Positions 57,548-64,000 of a DNA stretch of 64,000 nt are shown here, in pieces. How positions within the stretch are numbered: position 1 is the first letter of the stretch; the number at the start of each line of letters is the position of its first letter. The stretch is from Variovorax sp. J22G73. GTDB lineage: Bacteria; Pseudomonadota; Gammaproteobacteria; Burkholderiales; Burkholderiaceae_C. A program made the translations under genes and the position numbers. The DNA lies in assembly GCF_030317035.1 (NCBI RefSeq), contig NZ_JASZYK010000014.1, positions 100,960 through 164,959 on the forward strand, read 5' to 3'. The notes under the pieces are model-generated. The model had not been told where the DNA came from and did not search any database. It was given only the letters and a program-made list of their open reading frames with translations.

Positions 57548-58282
57548 TCAGACCCTGGCCATTGCGCGCGCCTCGGTCGCGTTCTTGCGCAGGTGGTGCA
57601 CCAGCAGGTCGCGGTGGCCCAGGATGTGGTCGCGCATGGCCGCCTCGGCCTCCACGCCGTCGCGCTGGCCCAGCGCCTCCAGGATGCGGGTGTGGTCGTC
57701 CAGCGCCTGCAGCGCCTGCTCGTGGCGGTAGAGCTGCATCGACGCGTCGCGGTTGTGCGGGCGCAGGTTGCTGTCGAAGATGATGGGCAGCTGGCAGGCC
57801 CGGTACACCGCCTCGGTGAGCCAGCGGTTGTCCGCCGCCTGCAGCAGCTTGCGGTGGAAGTCGAGGTTCAGCTCGTGCCAGCGCAGCGCCCGCGCCGAGG
57901 TCCAGTCCCTGCTCTGCAGCAGCCGGGCCTGCTCGCCCACCAGGGCCGCCAGCTGGGCGAACACCTCGTCGTCGATGCCGCGCTCGCCCAGCAGCCGGCA
58001 GGCCATGCCTTCGAGGTTGGCGCGCAGGGTGAAGGCGTCGAACACGTCCTTGGCGTTGAAGCGGCGCACCTGGAAGCCCTTGTTGGGCAGGTACACCAGC
58101 AGCCCCTCGTCCGCCAGCCGCGCCATGGCGCCGCGCACCGGCGTGCGCGACACGCCGAGCTCGGTGGCCAGCGCAATCTCCATCAGGTGGCAGCCGGGCG
58201 CGAACACGCCGTCGAAGATCTTGTTGCGCAGCGTTTCGGCCACGGACAACGCGCGTGTCCGGGAAGGATCTGGGGGGGTCAT
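57548..58282 (-). CDS. GntR-family regulator, FCD type
   Basis: A 244-residue FadR-subfamily regulator; ATG 58282 is chosen as the first good start. The winged HTH (about 10-75) contains LSVAETLRNKIFDGVFAPG, MEIALATELGVSRTPVRGAMARLADEGLL and the wing YLPNKGFQVRRF. The FCD domain (about 85-225) has an alpha-helical bundle with Asp/His ligands spaced as in metal-binding FCDs (LNLDFHRKLLQAADN, LYRHEQALQALDDHTRILEAL, AMRDHI). It is isolated: its target is not adjacent, unless it is the SPW gene or the RpiR cluster it converges with. The effector is unknown. Confidence 0.92.
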   Translation of the reverse strand: MTPPDPSRTRALSVAETLRNKIFDGVFAPGCHLMEIALATELGVSRTPVRGAMARLADEGLLVYLPNKGFQVRRFNAKDVFDAFTLRANLEGMACRLLGERGIDDEVFAQLAALVGEQARLLQSRDWTSARALRWHELNLDFHRKLLQAADNRWLTEAVYRACQLPIIFDSNLRPHNRDASMQLYRHEQALQALDDHTRILEALGQRDGVEAEAAMRDHILGHRDLLVHHLRKNATEARAMARV

Positions 58283-58523
58283 CGAGGGTCGAGAACGGGT
58301 GGTGTCAGCCAGGGCTCGGGAATGAGCCGGGCGCATGGTACGGCCCCGTATCGAAGCTTCATATCCCCGGTTTCCGTAAAAATTCGAAGAAAGTTGATTT
58401 TTCGAAAATTGAGGAAAAGTTCCTAACTGCTGTCTGCATTCATATGGCATGCACGCCGTGGAACCTCGCCGCGCCGAAACGGGTCCAACACCCCGTCGCG
58501 GCGTCGTGTCGCGACAGGAGGCA
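58283..58523. promoter_or_regulatory. AT-rich divergent promoter region between GntR and SPW genes
   Basis: The 241-bp gap has a marked AT-rich island around 58370-58440 with a TTTTCGAAAA palindrome (58399-58408) and a neighbouring TTCGAAGAAA. It likely contains promoters for both genes and a possible site for the GntR protein. Nothing else is seen. Confidence 0.4.
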
Positions 58524-58895
58524 ATGACCATGAGGCAAGTGAAGCACTGGCAAGACCCCGTCAACGCCGTCGCCGGCGCCTGGCTGATCGTCTCGCCCTG
58601 GGTCCTGGGCTTTTCGGACATGACGCCCGCCATGTGGACCATGGTGGCGACCGGCATCGTGCTGGGCGCCGTGGCACTGGGCGCGACCTTCGTGCCCCGA
58701 CAGTGGGAAGAGTGGACCGAGGTCGCGCTGGCGGCCTGGCTTGCGGTGTCTCCCTGGCTGGTCGGTTTCCGCGGCCTGGAGCCGGCGCTGGTCAACGCGG
58801 TGCTGGTGGCCGCGGTGATATTGGTGCTCGCGCTCTGGGTGCTGGTGACCGACAAGGACTACCTGGGACACACCATCGACCGTCCGGCGCATTGA
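58524..58895 (+). CDS. SPW-repeat integral membrane protein
   Basis: A 123-residue membrane protein. ATG 58524 is preceded by AGGAGG. It contains two SPW motifs, SPWVLGF and SPWLVGF, each followed by a transmembrane stretch (WTMVATGIVLGAVALGATFV; ALVNAVLVAAVILVLALWVLV), the internal duplication that defines the SPW family (PF03779). The family is widespread in Proteobacteria and Actinobacteria and often near stress genes, but without a known activity. The C-terminus VTDKDYLGHTIDRPAH is polar and cytoplasmic or periplasmic. Confidence 0.9.
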   Translation: MTMRQVKHWQDPVNAVAGAWLIVSPWVLGFSDMTPAMWTMVATGIVLGAVALGATFVPRQWEEWTEVALAAWLAVSPWLVGFRGLEPALVNAVLVAAVILVLALWVLVTDKDYLGHTIDRPAH

Positions 58896-58920
58896 CCATC
58901 GGTGCGCCGCGACATGACAA

Positions 58921-58957
58921 GGCCCGCCCCGGCGGCATGCGCGCCGGCCAGCGGGCC
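58921..58957. terminator. Hairpin between convergent SPW and outer-membrane-factor genes
   Basis: GGCCCGC (58921-58927) pairs with GCGGGCC (58951-58957), and an inner stem CCGGCG/CGCCGG (58929-58934 with 58942-58947) extends it. It lies between two convergent stop codons and probably terminates both; no T-run is present. Confidence 0.55.
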
Positions 58958-59010
58958 TGAGGACGGGCAAGGCCGGCATTGGCGCCCTGCCCGCCCGCCA
59001 GATCAGCCGT

Positions 59011-60513
59011 TCACTGCGCGCGGGGCGTGGTGGCGGGATCCGTTTGTTGCGTGTTTGCGCTGCCGCCCATCCACCCCGCCTGCCAGCCGCCGCCCATCGC
59101 CTGGACCAGCGCGATGGCGGTGGTCTGGCGGTTCACCTGCAATTGCACCAGCGTGCGCCGTGCGCTCAGCGCGGCTGCCTGCGCCGTGACCACGTCGGTG
59201 TAGCTCACCTGGCCCGCGCGATAGCGGTTGAGCAGCTGCTGCTCGGTCTTGTCGGCCGCCGCCGAGGCTTCGCGCCGCAGGCCCTCCTGTTGCGCCAATG
59301 TGGCGCTGGCGGTGAGCTGGTCTTCCACCGCCTGGAAGGCCGTGAGCACGGTCTGGCGGTAGCGCGCCACGCTCGATTCGTAGCCGGCCTTGGCCGAATC
59401 GACGTTGGCCGCGATGGCGCCAGCGTCGAACACCACCTGCGCCACCGAGAAGCCCAGCGACCACAACGAGTTGGCCGAGCTGAACAGGTCCTTCACACGG
59501 CTGGCGTTGCTGCCCACCGAGGCCGTGAGGTTGATGTTGGGAAAGTACGCCGCCCGCGCGATGCCGATCTGCGAATTGGCCGAGGCCACCGTGCGCTCGG
59601 CCGCGGCAATGTCGGGCCGGCGCTGCAGCAGCGTCGAGGGCACGCCGGTCGGCACGCCCGGCACGCTGGGCGTCCATTGGGCGGCCGGCAGGCTGAAGTC
59701 GGCCGGGGCCACGCCCAGCAGCGTGGCGATCGCGTGCTCGTAGGTGGCGCGGCTGCGCTGCAGGCCCACGCGGTCGGCCTTGGCGTTGACCAGCTGGGTC
59801 TGCGCCTGCAGCACGTCGGTCTGCGCGGCGATGCCGGCGGCGTAGCGGTTGCTGGTGATGTCGAAGGCGCGCTGGTAGCCCTGGATGGTTTCGTCCAGCA
59901 GCACCATCTCGGCGTCGGCCTCGCGCAGCGAGAAGTAGTTGATGGCCAGGTCGCCGATGGCCGAGAGGCGCGCCGCCGCCAGGTCGGCCTCGCTGGCCTG
60001 CGCATTGGCTTGCGCGCTGCTCACGGCCTCGCGCAGGCGGCCCCACACGTCGGGCGTCCAGCTGGCGCCCAGCGTGGCGGAGAACGCGTTCGACGGGCTC
60101 GATCCGCTGGTGCCGCCACCGCCCACCGTGCCCGTGCGCTTGCCCGAGCCGTCGAGCGACACCGACGGGAACAGCGCCGCCCGCTCGCCGCGCACCAGCG
60201 CCTGGGCCTGCGAGTAGTTGGCCACCGCCGCGGCGATGTTCTGGTTCGACACCTGCACCCGGCCGGCCAGGTCGTCGAGCGTGGCGTCGTTGAACAGCTT
60301 CCACCATTCGCCGCGGTCCAGCGCGTCGGCCGGCGCGGCCGGCAGCCAGCCTTCGGCGGTCTGCAGCTCCTTCCAGTTGGAGGGCAAGGCGGTGGTGGGC
60401 TGCTCGTAGCGCGGGCCCACGGCGCAGCCGCTGACGGTGAAAGCGATGGCAAGGGCCGCGGCCAGCGCGAGCGCCGAGCGCGGAAAACGGGAGGCGAAAG
60501 GCAATGCGTTCAT
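59011..60513 (-). CDS. RND efflux outer-membrane lipoprotein (NodT/OprM family)
   Basis: A 500-residue TolC-like channel. The lipobox FTVSGC gives the anchor at C30. The two OEP repeats are visible: YSQAQALVRGERAALFPSVSLDGSGKR and ASANSQIGIARAAYFPNINLTASVGS. VGPRYEQP after the anchor and ANYSQAQALVR are typical. The last residues (GGSANTQQTDPATTPRAQ) are a polar tail. It is the outer exit duct of a tripartite pump; the gene follows the RND permease by 13 bp on the same strand. No periplasmic adaptor is encoded downstream. Confidence 0.94.
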   Translation of the reverse strand: MNALPFASRFPRSALALAAALAIAFTVSGCAVGPRYEQPTTALPSNWKELQTAEGWLPAAPADALDRGEWWKLFNDATLDDLAGRVQVSNQNIAAAVANYSQAQALVRGERAALFPSVSLDGSGKRTGTVGGGGTSGSSPSNAFSATLGASWTPDVWGRLREAVSSAQANAQASEADLAAARLSAIGDLAINYFSLREADAEMVLLDETIQGYQRAFDITSNRYAAGIAAQTDVLQAQTQLVNAKADRVGLQRSRATYEHAIATLLGVAPADFSLPAAQWTPSVPGVPTGVPSTLLQRRPDIAAAERTVASANSQIGIARAAYFPNINLTASVGSNASRVKDLFSSANSLWSLGFSVAQVVFDAGAIAANVDSAKAGYESSVARYRQTVLTAFQAVEDQLTASATLAQQEGLRREASAAADKTEQQLLNRYRAGQVSYTDVVTAQAAALSARRTLVQLQVNRQTTAIALVQAMGGGWQAGWMGGSANTQQTDPATTPRAQ

Positions 60514-60526
60514 GGTGTCGTTGTTC

Positions 60527-63500
60527 TCAGGCGGGCGTGGCGCGGCTCAGTTCGTGTTCGTTCTTGCCGCGGCGGCGCAGCTTGTCGAGCAGCAGGTAGA
60601 CCACCGGCGTGGTCAGCAGCGTCAGCAACTGGCTCGCGATGAGCCCGCCGATGATCGCCACGCCCAGCGGCCGGCGCAGCTCGGCGCCCTCGCCGAAGCC
60701 GATGGCCAGCGGCAGCGCGCCCAGCGCCGCGGCCAGCGTGGTCATCAGGATGGGGCGAAAGCGCAGCAGGCAGGCCTCGCGCACCGCCTCCAGCGGCGTG
60801 AGCCCGCGCGAGCGCTCGGCCTCCAGCGCGAAGTCGATGATCAGGATGGCGTTCTTCTTCACGATGCCGATCAGCAGGAACACGCCGATGAGCGCGATGA
60901 TGGAAAACTCCATGCGGAACATCAGCAGCGCCAGCACCGCGCCCACGCCGGCCGAGGGCAGCGTCGACAGCACCGTGATCGGGTGCACCAGGCTTTCGTA
61001 CAGGATGCCTAGCACGATGTAGATCACCACCAGCGCCGCCGCGATCAGCATCACCTGCTGGCCCTGCGACTGCTGCGCGCTGGCGGCGGTGCCCGCGAAG
61101 GCGCCGCGCACGTTGGTGGGCATGGCGATGTTGGCCTCGGCCTTGGCGATGGCCTCGCGCGCGTCGCCCAGGTTGGCGCCTTCGGCGAGGTTGAACGAGA
61201 TGGTGGTGGCCAGCTCGCCGTCTTCGTGGCTCACCGAGGTGGCCACCGACTGCTCCTCGAACTTCGCGACCGCCGACAGCGGCACCAGGCTGGTGGCCGT
61301 GTTGCTCAGCACGTTGCCCGACGAGGCATTGCGCAGCGCCGGGTTGGCGGACACGGGGACCGCGGCGCTGGAACTGCTCGAAGAAGACGCAGAAGACGAC
61401 GACGAACCGGTCGACGCCGTGGAAGTGGCTGCCGCCACCTGCGTGGTCACCGTCTGCCCCGCCACCACCGACGTTTTGGTGGCCGGCACGTAGATGTCCT
61501 TCAGCGCGTTCGGGCTGCGCGTGTAGCGCGGCGCCCATTCCATCACCACGTGGTACTGGTTCAGCTCGGTGTAGATGGTGGCCACCTGCCGCTGGCCGAA
61601 GGCGTTGTACAGCGCGTTGTCGATCGAGGTCGAGGTCAGCCCGAGCCGGCGCGCGCTGTCGGGGTCGATCTTGGCCACCGTTTCCACGCCGTTCTCGTCC
61701 TGGTCGGTGTCGATGTCGGTGAGCACCGGCTGCTGCTTGAGCTCTTCGGACAGCTTCAGCGCCCAGGTGCGCAGGTCGGCCAGGCTGTCGCTCTTCAGCG
61801 TGTACTGGTAGGTCGAGTTGCTCGACCGGCCGCCCGAGCGCACGTCCTGCACCGTGCCCAGGAACACGCGCAGCCCCGTGACCTCGGCCAGCTGCGGGCG
61901 CAGCCGCGCGATGACGGCCAGGCCGCTTTCGGTGCGCTGGTTGGCCGGCTTCAGGTTGACGAACATGAAGCCGCCCCCGGCCCGGCCGGCGCCGGTGAAG
62001 CCCACCACCGTGTCCACGGCCGGGTCCTTGCGGATGATGTCCACCACCTGCCGCAGCTTGGCCGCCAGCGCCTGCGAAGAAATGCTCTGGTCGGCGCGCA
62101 GGCCGCCGTTGAGCTGGCCGCTGTCCTGCTGCGGAAAGAAGCCCTTGGGCGCGGCGCTGAACAGGTACACGTTCAGCCCCACCACCGCCACCAGGATCAG
62201 CATGACCAGGCCCTTGCTGTCGAGCGCCCAGTCGAGGCTGGTTTCGTAGCGCTTCAGGATCCAGTCGTAGCTGCGCGCGGCCATGCGGCCCAGGCGGCCT
62301 TGCGGCTTGTTCTTGTCGTGCTCGCCGCCCGGCTTGAGCAGCCAGGCGCACATCATGGGCGTGGTGGTGAGCGAGATGACCAGCGAGATCAGCACCGCCG
62401 CCGACAGCGTGACCGCGAACTCGCGGAACAGCCGCCCCACCTGCCCGCCCATGAACAGCAGCGGAATGAACACCGCCACCAGCGACACGCTGATCGACAG
62501 CACCGTGAAGCCCACCTCCTTCGCGCCGAGCAGCGCCGCCTTCATGCGCGTCATGCCCGACTCGATGTGGCGGCTGGTGTTCTCCAGCACCACGATGGCG
62601 TCGTCCACCACGAAGCCGGTGGCCACCGTGAGCGCCATCAGGCTCAGGTTGTTCAGGCTGAAGCCCAGCAGGTACATGACCCCGAAGGTGCCCAGCAGCG
62701 CCGCCACCGTGGCCACCGCCGGCACGATGGTCGCGCGCACGCTGCGCAGGAACAGGCTCACCACCAGCACCACCAGGATCACCGAGATGACCAGCGTGAA
62801 CTCCACCTCGCGCAGCGAGCCGCGGATGGAGTTGGTGCTGTCCGACGCCACCTGCAACGTGACGTCCGGCGGCAGCTGCGCCTGCAGCTCGGGCAGCAGC
62901 GCGCGCACGCTGTCGACCGTCTCGATGATGTTGGCCGAGGGCTGGCGCGTGATGAGCACGATGATGGCCGGCTCGCCGTTGAAGAGGCCGAGCGTGCGCG
63001 TGTCTTCCACGCCGTCGATCACCTCGGCCACGTCCTGCAGCCGCACCGCCGCGCCGTTGCGCCAGGCGATGACCATCGAGGCGTAGTCGCTCGCGCGCAG
63101 CGCTGGCGTCTGCGTGTAGATCTGCAGCTTGCGCCCGTCGCCCTGCACCGTGCCCTTGGGCCGGTTTGCGTTGGAGGCCTGGATGGCCGCGCGCACGTCG
63201 TCGGTGCTGATGCCGTAGCGGCTGAGCGCGAACGGCAGCAGCTCGATGCGCACCGCCGGCAGCGAGCCCCCGCCGATTTCCACGTCGCCCACGCCGTCGA
63301 CCTGCGACAGCCGCTGGCTGACGATGTTGGACACCGCGTCGTAGATCTGGCCCGGCGTCTTGGTCTTTGACGTGAGCGCCAGGATGATGACCGGGGACGC
63401 GGCCGGGTTGGCCTTGCGGTAGGTCGGGTTGCTGCGCAGCGTGGCGGGCAGGTCGACGCGGCTGGCGTTGATGGCGGCCTGCACTTCGCGCGCGGCGCCG

Positions 63501-63805
63501 TCGATGTTGCGGCTCAGGTCGAACTGGAGCGTGACACGGGCGGAGCCCACCGAGCTGGTGGACGTCATTTCGTTGACGCCTGCGATGGTGCCCAGGTGGC
63601 GCTCCAGAGGGGTTGCCACGCTGGTGGCCATGGTCTCGGGGCTGGCGCCGGGGATGGAGGCTCTGACGGAGATGACGGGGTAGTCGACCTGGGGGAGCGG
63701 GGATACCGGCAATACGAAGAATGCCGCTATGCCGGCCAGGGCGATGCCTATGGTCAGGAGGACTGTGCCTATGGGGCGCTTGACGAAGGGGAGGGAGAGA
63801 TTCAT
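60527..63805 (-). CDS. RND efflux pump permease (HAE1/MdtC-like)
   Basis: A 1092-residue proton-driven exporter, longer than the usual 1020-1050. AAGGAG precedes ATG 63805. N-terminal NLSLPFVKRPIGTVLLTIGIALAG, the TM4 motif GFVVDDAIVVLEN, the TM6 region FIPLLFMGGQVGRLFREFAVTL and the C-terminal PVVYLLLDKLRRR tail are standard for MdtB/MdtC/MuxB. The extra length includes a Ser/Ala/Thr-rich insert at about 785-815, in the periplasmic docking half. A partner permease and adaptor (mdtA/mdtB type) would be expected upstream, where the window instead shows a hairpin and an IS30 end. Confidence 0.94.
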   Translation of the reverse strand: MNLSLPFVKRPIGTVLLTIGIALAGIAAFFVLPVSPLPQVDYPVISVRASIPGASPETMATSVATPLERHLGTIAGVNEMTSTSSVGSARVTLQFDLSRNIDGAAREVQAAINASRVDLPATLRSNPTYRKANPAASPVIILALTSKTKTPGQIYDAVSNIVSQRLSQVDGVGDVEIGGGSLPAVRIELLPFALSRYGISTDDVRAAIQASNANRPKGTVQGDGRKLQIYTQTPALRASDYASMVIAWRNGAAVRLQDVAEVIDGVEDTRTLGLFNGEPAIIVLITRQPSANIIETVDSVRALLPELQAQLPPDVTLQVASDSTNSIRGSLREVEFTLVISVILVVLVVSLFLRSVRATIVPAVATVAALLGTFGVMYLLGFSLNNLSLMALTVATGFVVDDAIVVLENTSRHIESGMTRMKAALLGAKEVGFTVLSISVSLVAVFIPLLFMGGQVGRLFREFAVTLSAAVLISLVISLTTTPMMCAWLLKPGGEHDKNKPQGRLGRMAARSYDWILKRYETSLDWALDSKGLVMLILVAVVGLNVYLFSAAPKGFFPQQDSGQLNGGLRADQSISSQALAAKLRQVVDIIRKDPAVDTVVGFTGAGRAGGGFMFVNLKPANQRTESGLAVIARLRPQLAEVTGLRVFLGTVQDVRSGGRSSNSTYQYTLKSDSLADLRTWALKLSEELKQQPVLTDIDTDQDENGVETVAKIDPDSARRLGLTSTSIDNALYNAFGQRQVATIYTELNQYHVVMEWAPRYTRSPNALKDIYVPATKTSVVAGQTVTTQVAAATSTASTGSSSSSASSSSSSSAAVPVSANPALRNASSGNVLSNTATSLVPLSAVAKFEEQSVATSVSHEDGELATTISFNLAEGANLGDAREAIAKAEANIAMPTNVRGAFAGTAASAQQSQGQQVMLIAAALVVIYIVLGILYESLVHPITVLSTLPSAGVGAVLALLMFRMEFSIIALIGVFLLIGIVKKNAILIIDFALEAERSRGLTPLEAVREACLLRFRPILMTTLAAALGALPLAIGFGEGAELRRPLGVAIIGGLIASQLLTLLTTPVVYLLLDKLRRRGKNEHELSRATPA

Positions 63806-63855
63806 CGTTGCGCTCCTTGCGGAGGGCAGAGGCCGGGTCTCGCCCCGGCAGGCGA

Positions 63856-63889
63856 TCTACTTTCTTTTGCTTCGCCAAAAGAAAGTAGA
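63856..63889. repeat. 14-bp-stem hairpin upstream of the RND gene
   Basis: TCTACTTTCTTTTG (63856-63869) and CAAAAGAAAGTAGA (63876-63889) are perfect inverses around CTTCGC. The stem is A/T-rich with T-runs on both strands, so it could terminate transcription in either direction. It lies 51 bp upstream of the RND start and next to the putative IS end. Confidence 0.8.
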
Positions 63890-64000
63890 GGCGGTTTCAA
63901 ACCTGAAGTGCAACACACTCGATCCTGAAAGGAAGAGCTTGCATGACCAGGAGTTACGAACAACTGAGTGCCGAAGAGCGCGGGATGATCATGGCGATGA
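63890..64000 (+). mobile_element. IS30-family insertion sequence, left part
   Basis: Inferred from the transposase start at 63943 and the adjacent TTTCAAACCTGAAGTGCAAC sequence, which is typical of IS30-group ends. The exact left boundary and target duplication cannot be fixed from one end. It lies directly upstream of the RND operon. Confidence 0.6.
63943..64000 (+). CDS. IS30-family transposase, N-terminal fragment at window edge
   Basis: Nineteen codons are visible (MTRSYEQLSAEERGMIMAM), matching the start of IS30-type transposases, which begin with a short helix before the HTH_38 domain (Y-x-x-L-x-x-E-E-R). GAAAGGAAGAG serves as ribosome site. The left terminal inverted repeat is probably within 63894-63930 (TTTCAAACCTGAAGTGCAAC). 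The rest lies beyond the window. Intactness cannot be judged. Confidence 0.75.
   Translation, partial: MTRSYEQLSAEERGMIMAM

Overview
The window is about 64 kb of dense, high-GC chromosomal DNA with Comamonadaceae (Burkholderiales) character, most likely Variovorax or a close relative. The grounds are the three Bug-type tricarboxylate receptors without permeases, the many LysR/IclR/MocR/RpiR/GntR regulators beside small catabolic operons, a fused DppDF-type ATPase, a CYP116B-type self-sufficient P450, and short G/C-rich intergenic palindromes. The assignment is inferred from gene content only. No rRNA, tRNA, CRISPR array or phage module was recognised. One IS30-family element begins at the right edge.

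Layout. 1-6.2 kb: partial LysR gene, two Bug receptors, a cytoplasmic sulfatase, a 3-hydroxyisobutyrate-dehydrogenase-type reductase and its divergent LysR regulator. 6.2-11 kb: accessory stretch with a degenerate DUF3883-like protein, a 2OG-oxygenase-like protein, a patatin/ricin-lectin pair, and three tightly packed small genes (RraB-like, SnoaL-like, unknown) in DNA of visibly lower GC. 11-12.5 kb: Rid-family protein and divergent LysR. 12.6-22.1 kb: an AcpA-like phosphatase lipoprotein divergent from a five-gene run (related phosphoesterase lipoprotein, MauG-type di-heme protein, small lipoprotein, prolyl-4-hydroxylase-type oxygenase, second MauG-type protein). A PhoB-box-like sequence precedes the phosphatase. 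22.1-25.8 kb: MarR/TetX-like pair around a near-perfect operator, then a YqjI/YqjH-like PadR - DOPA-dioxygenase - siderophore-interacting-protein operon behind a 24-bp palindrome. 25.8-34.2 kb: EmrB-type exporter with MarR, CorA, a small HTH-like protein, MutS, an Anbu proteasome-like protease and an alpha/beta hydrolase.

34.2-45 kb: seven-gene operon on the minus strand (peptide ABC importer, AzlCD exporter, amidase) ending in five 26-bp tandem repeats and divergent from a MocR regulator, then a GNAT gene. 44.5-47.1 kb: NarL-type two-component pair whose genes overlap by 91 bp. 47.1-51.5 kb: CYP116B-like P450 with a Bug receptor and divergent IclR. 51.5-53.4 kb: UppP and an unrecognised gene. 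53.4-57.5 kb: aminotransferase, orphan amino-acid binding protein and racemase, divergent from an RpiR regulator with a multi-site operator. 57.5-64 kb: FCD-type GntR, SPW-repeat membrane protein, an RND permease plus outer-membrane factor without an adaptor in view, and the start of an IS30 transposase immediately upstream.

The strongest candidates for an under-described system are the phosphoesterase/MauG/prolyl-hydroxylase run (12.6-22.1 kb) and the importer/AzlCD/amidase/MocR operon (34.3-43.7 kb). Both are argued from gene order and motifs only; no database search or computation was possible. All lengths, residue numbers and repeat positions were counted by hand.
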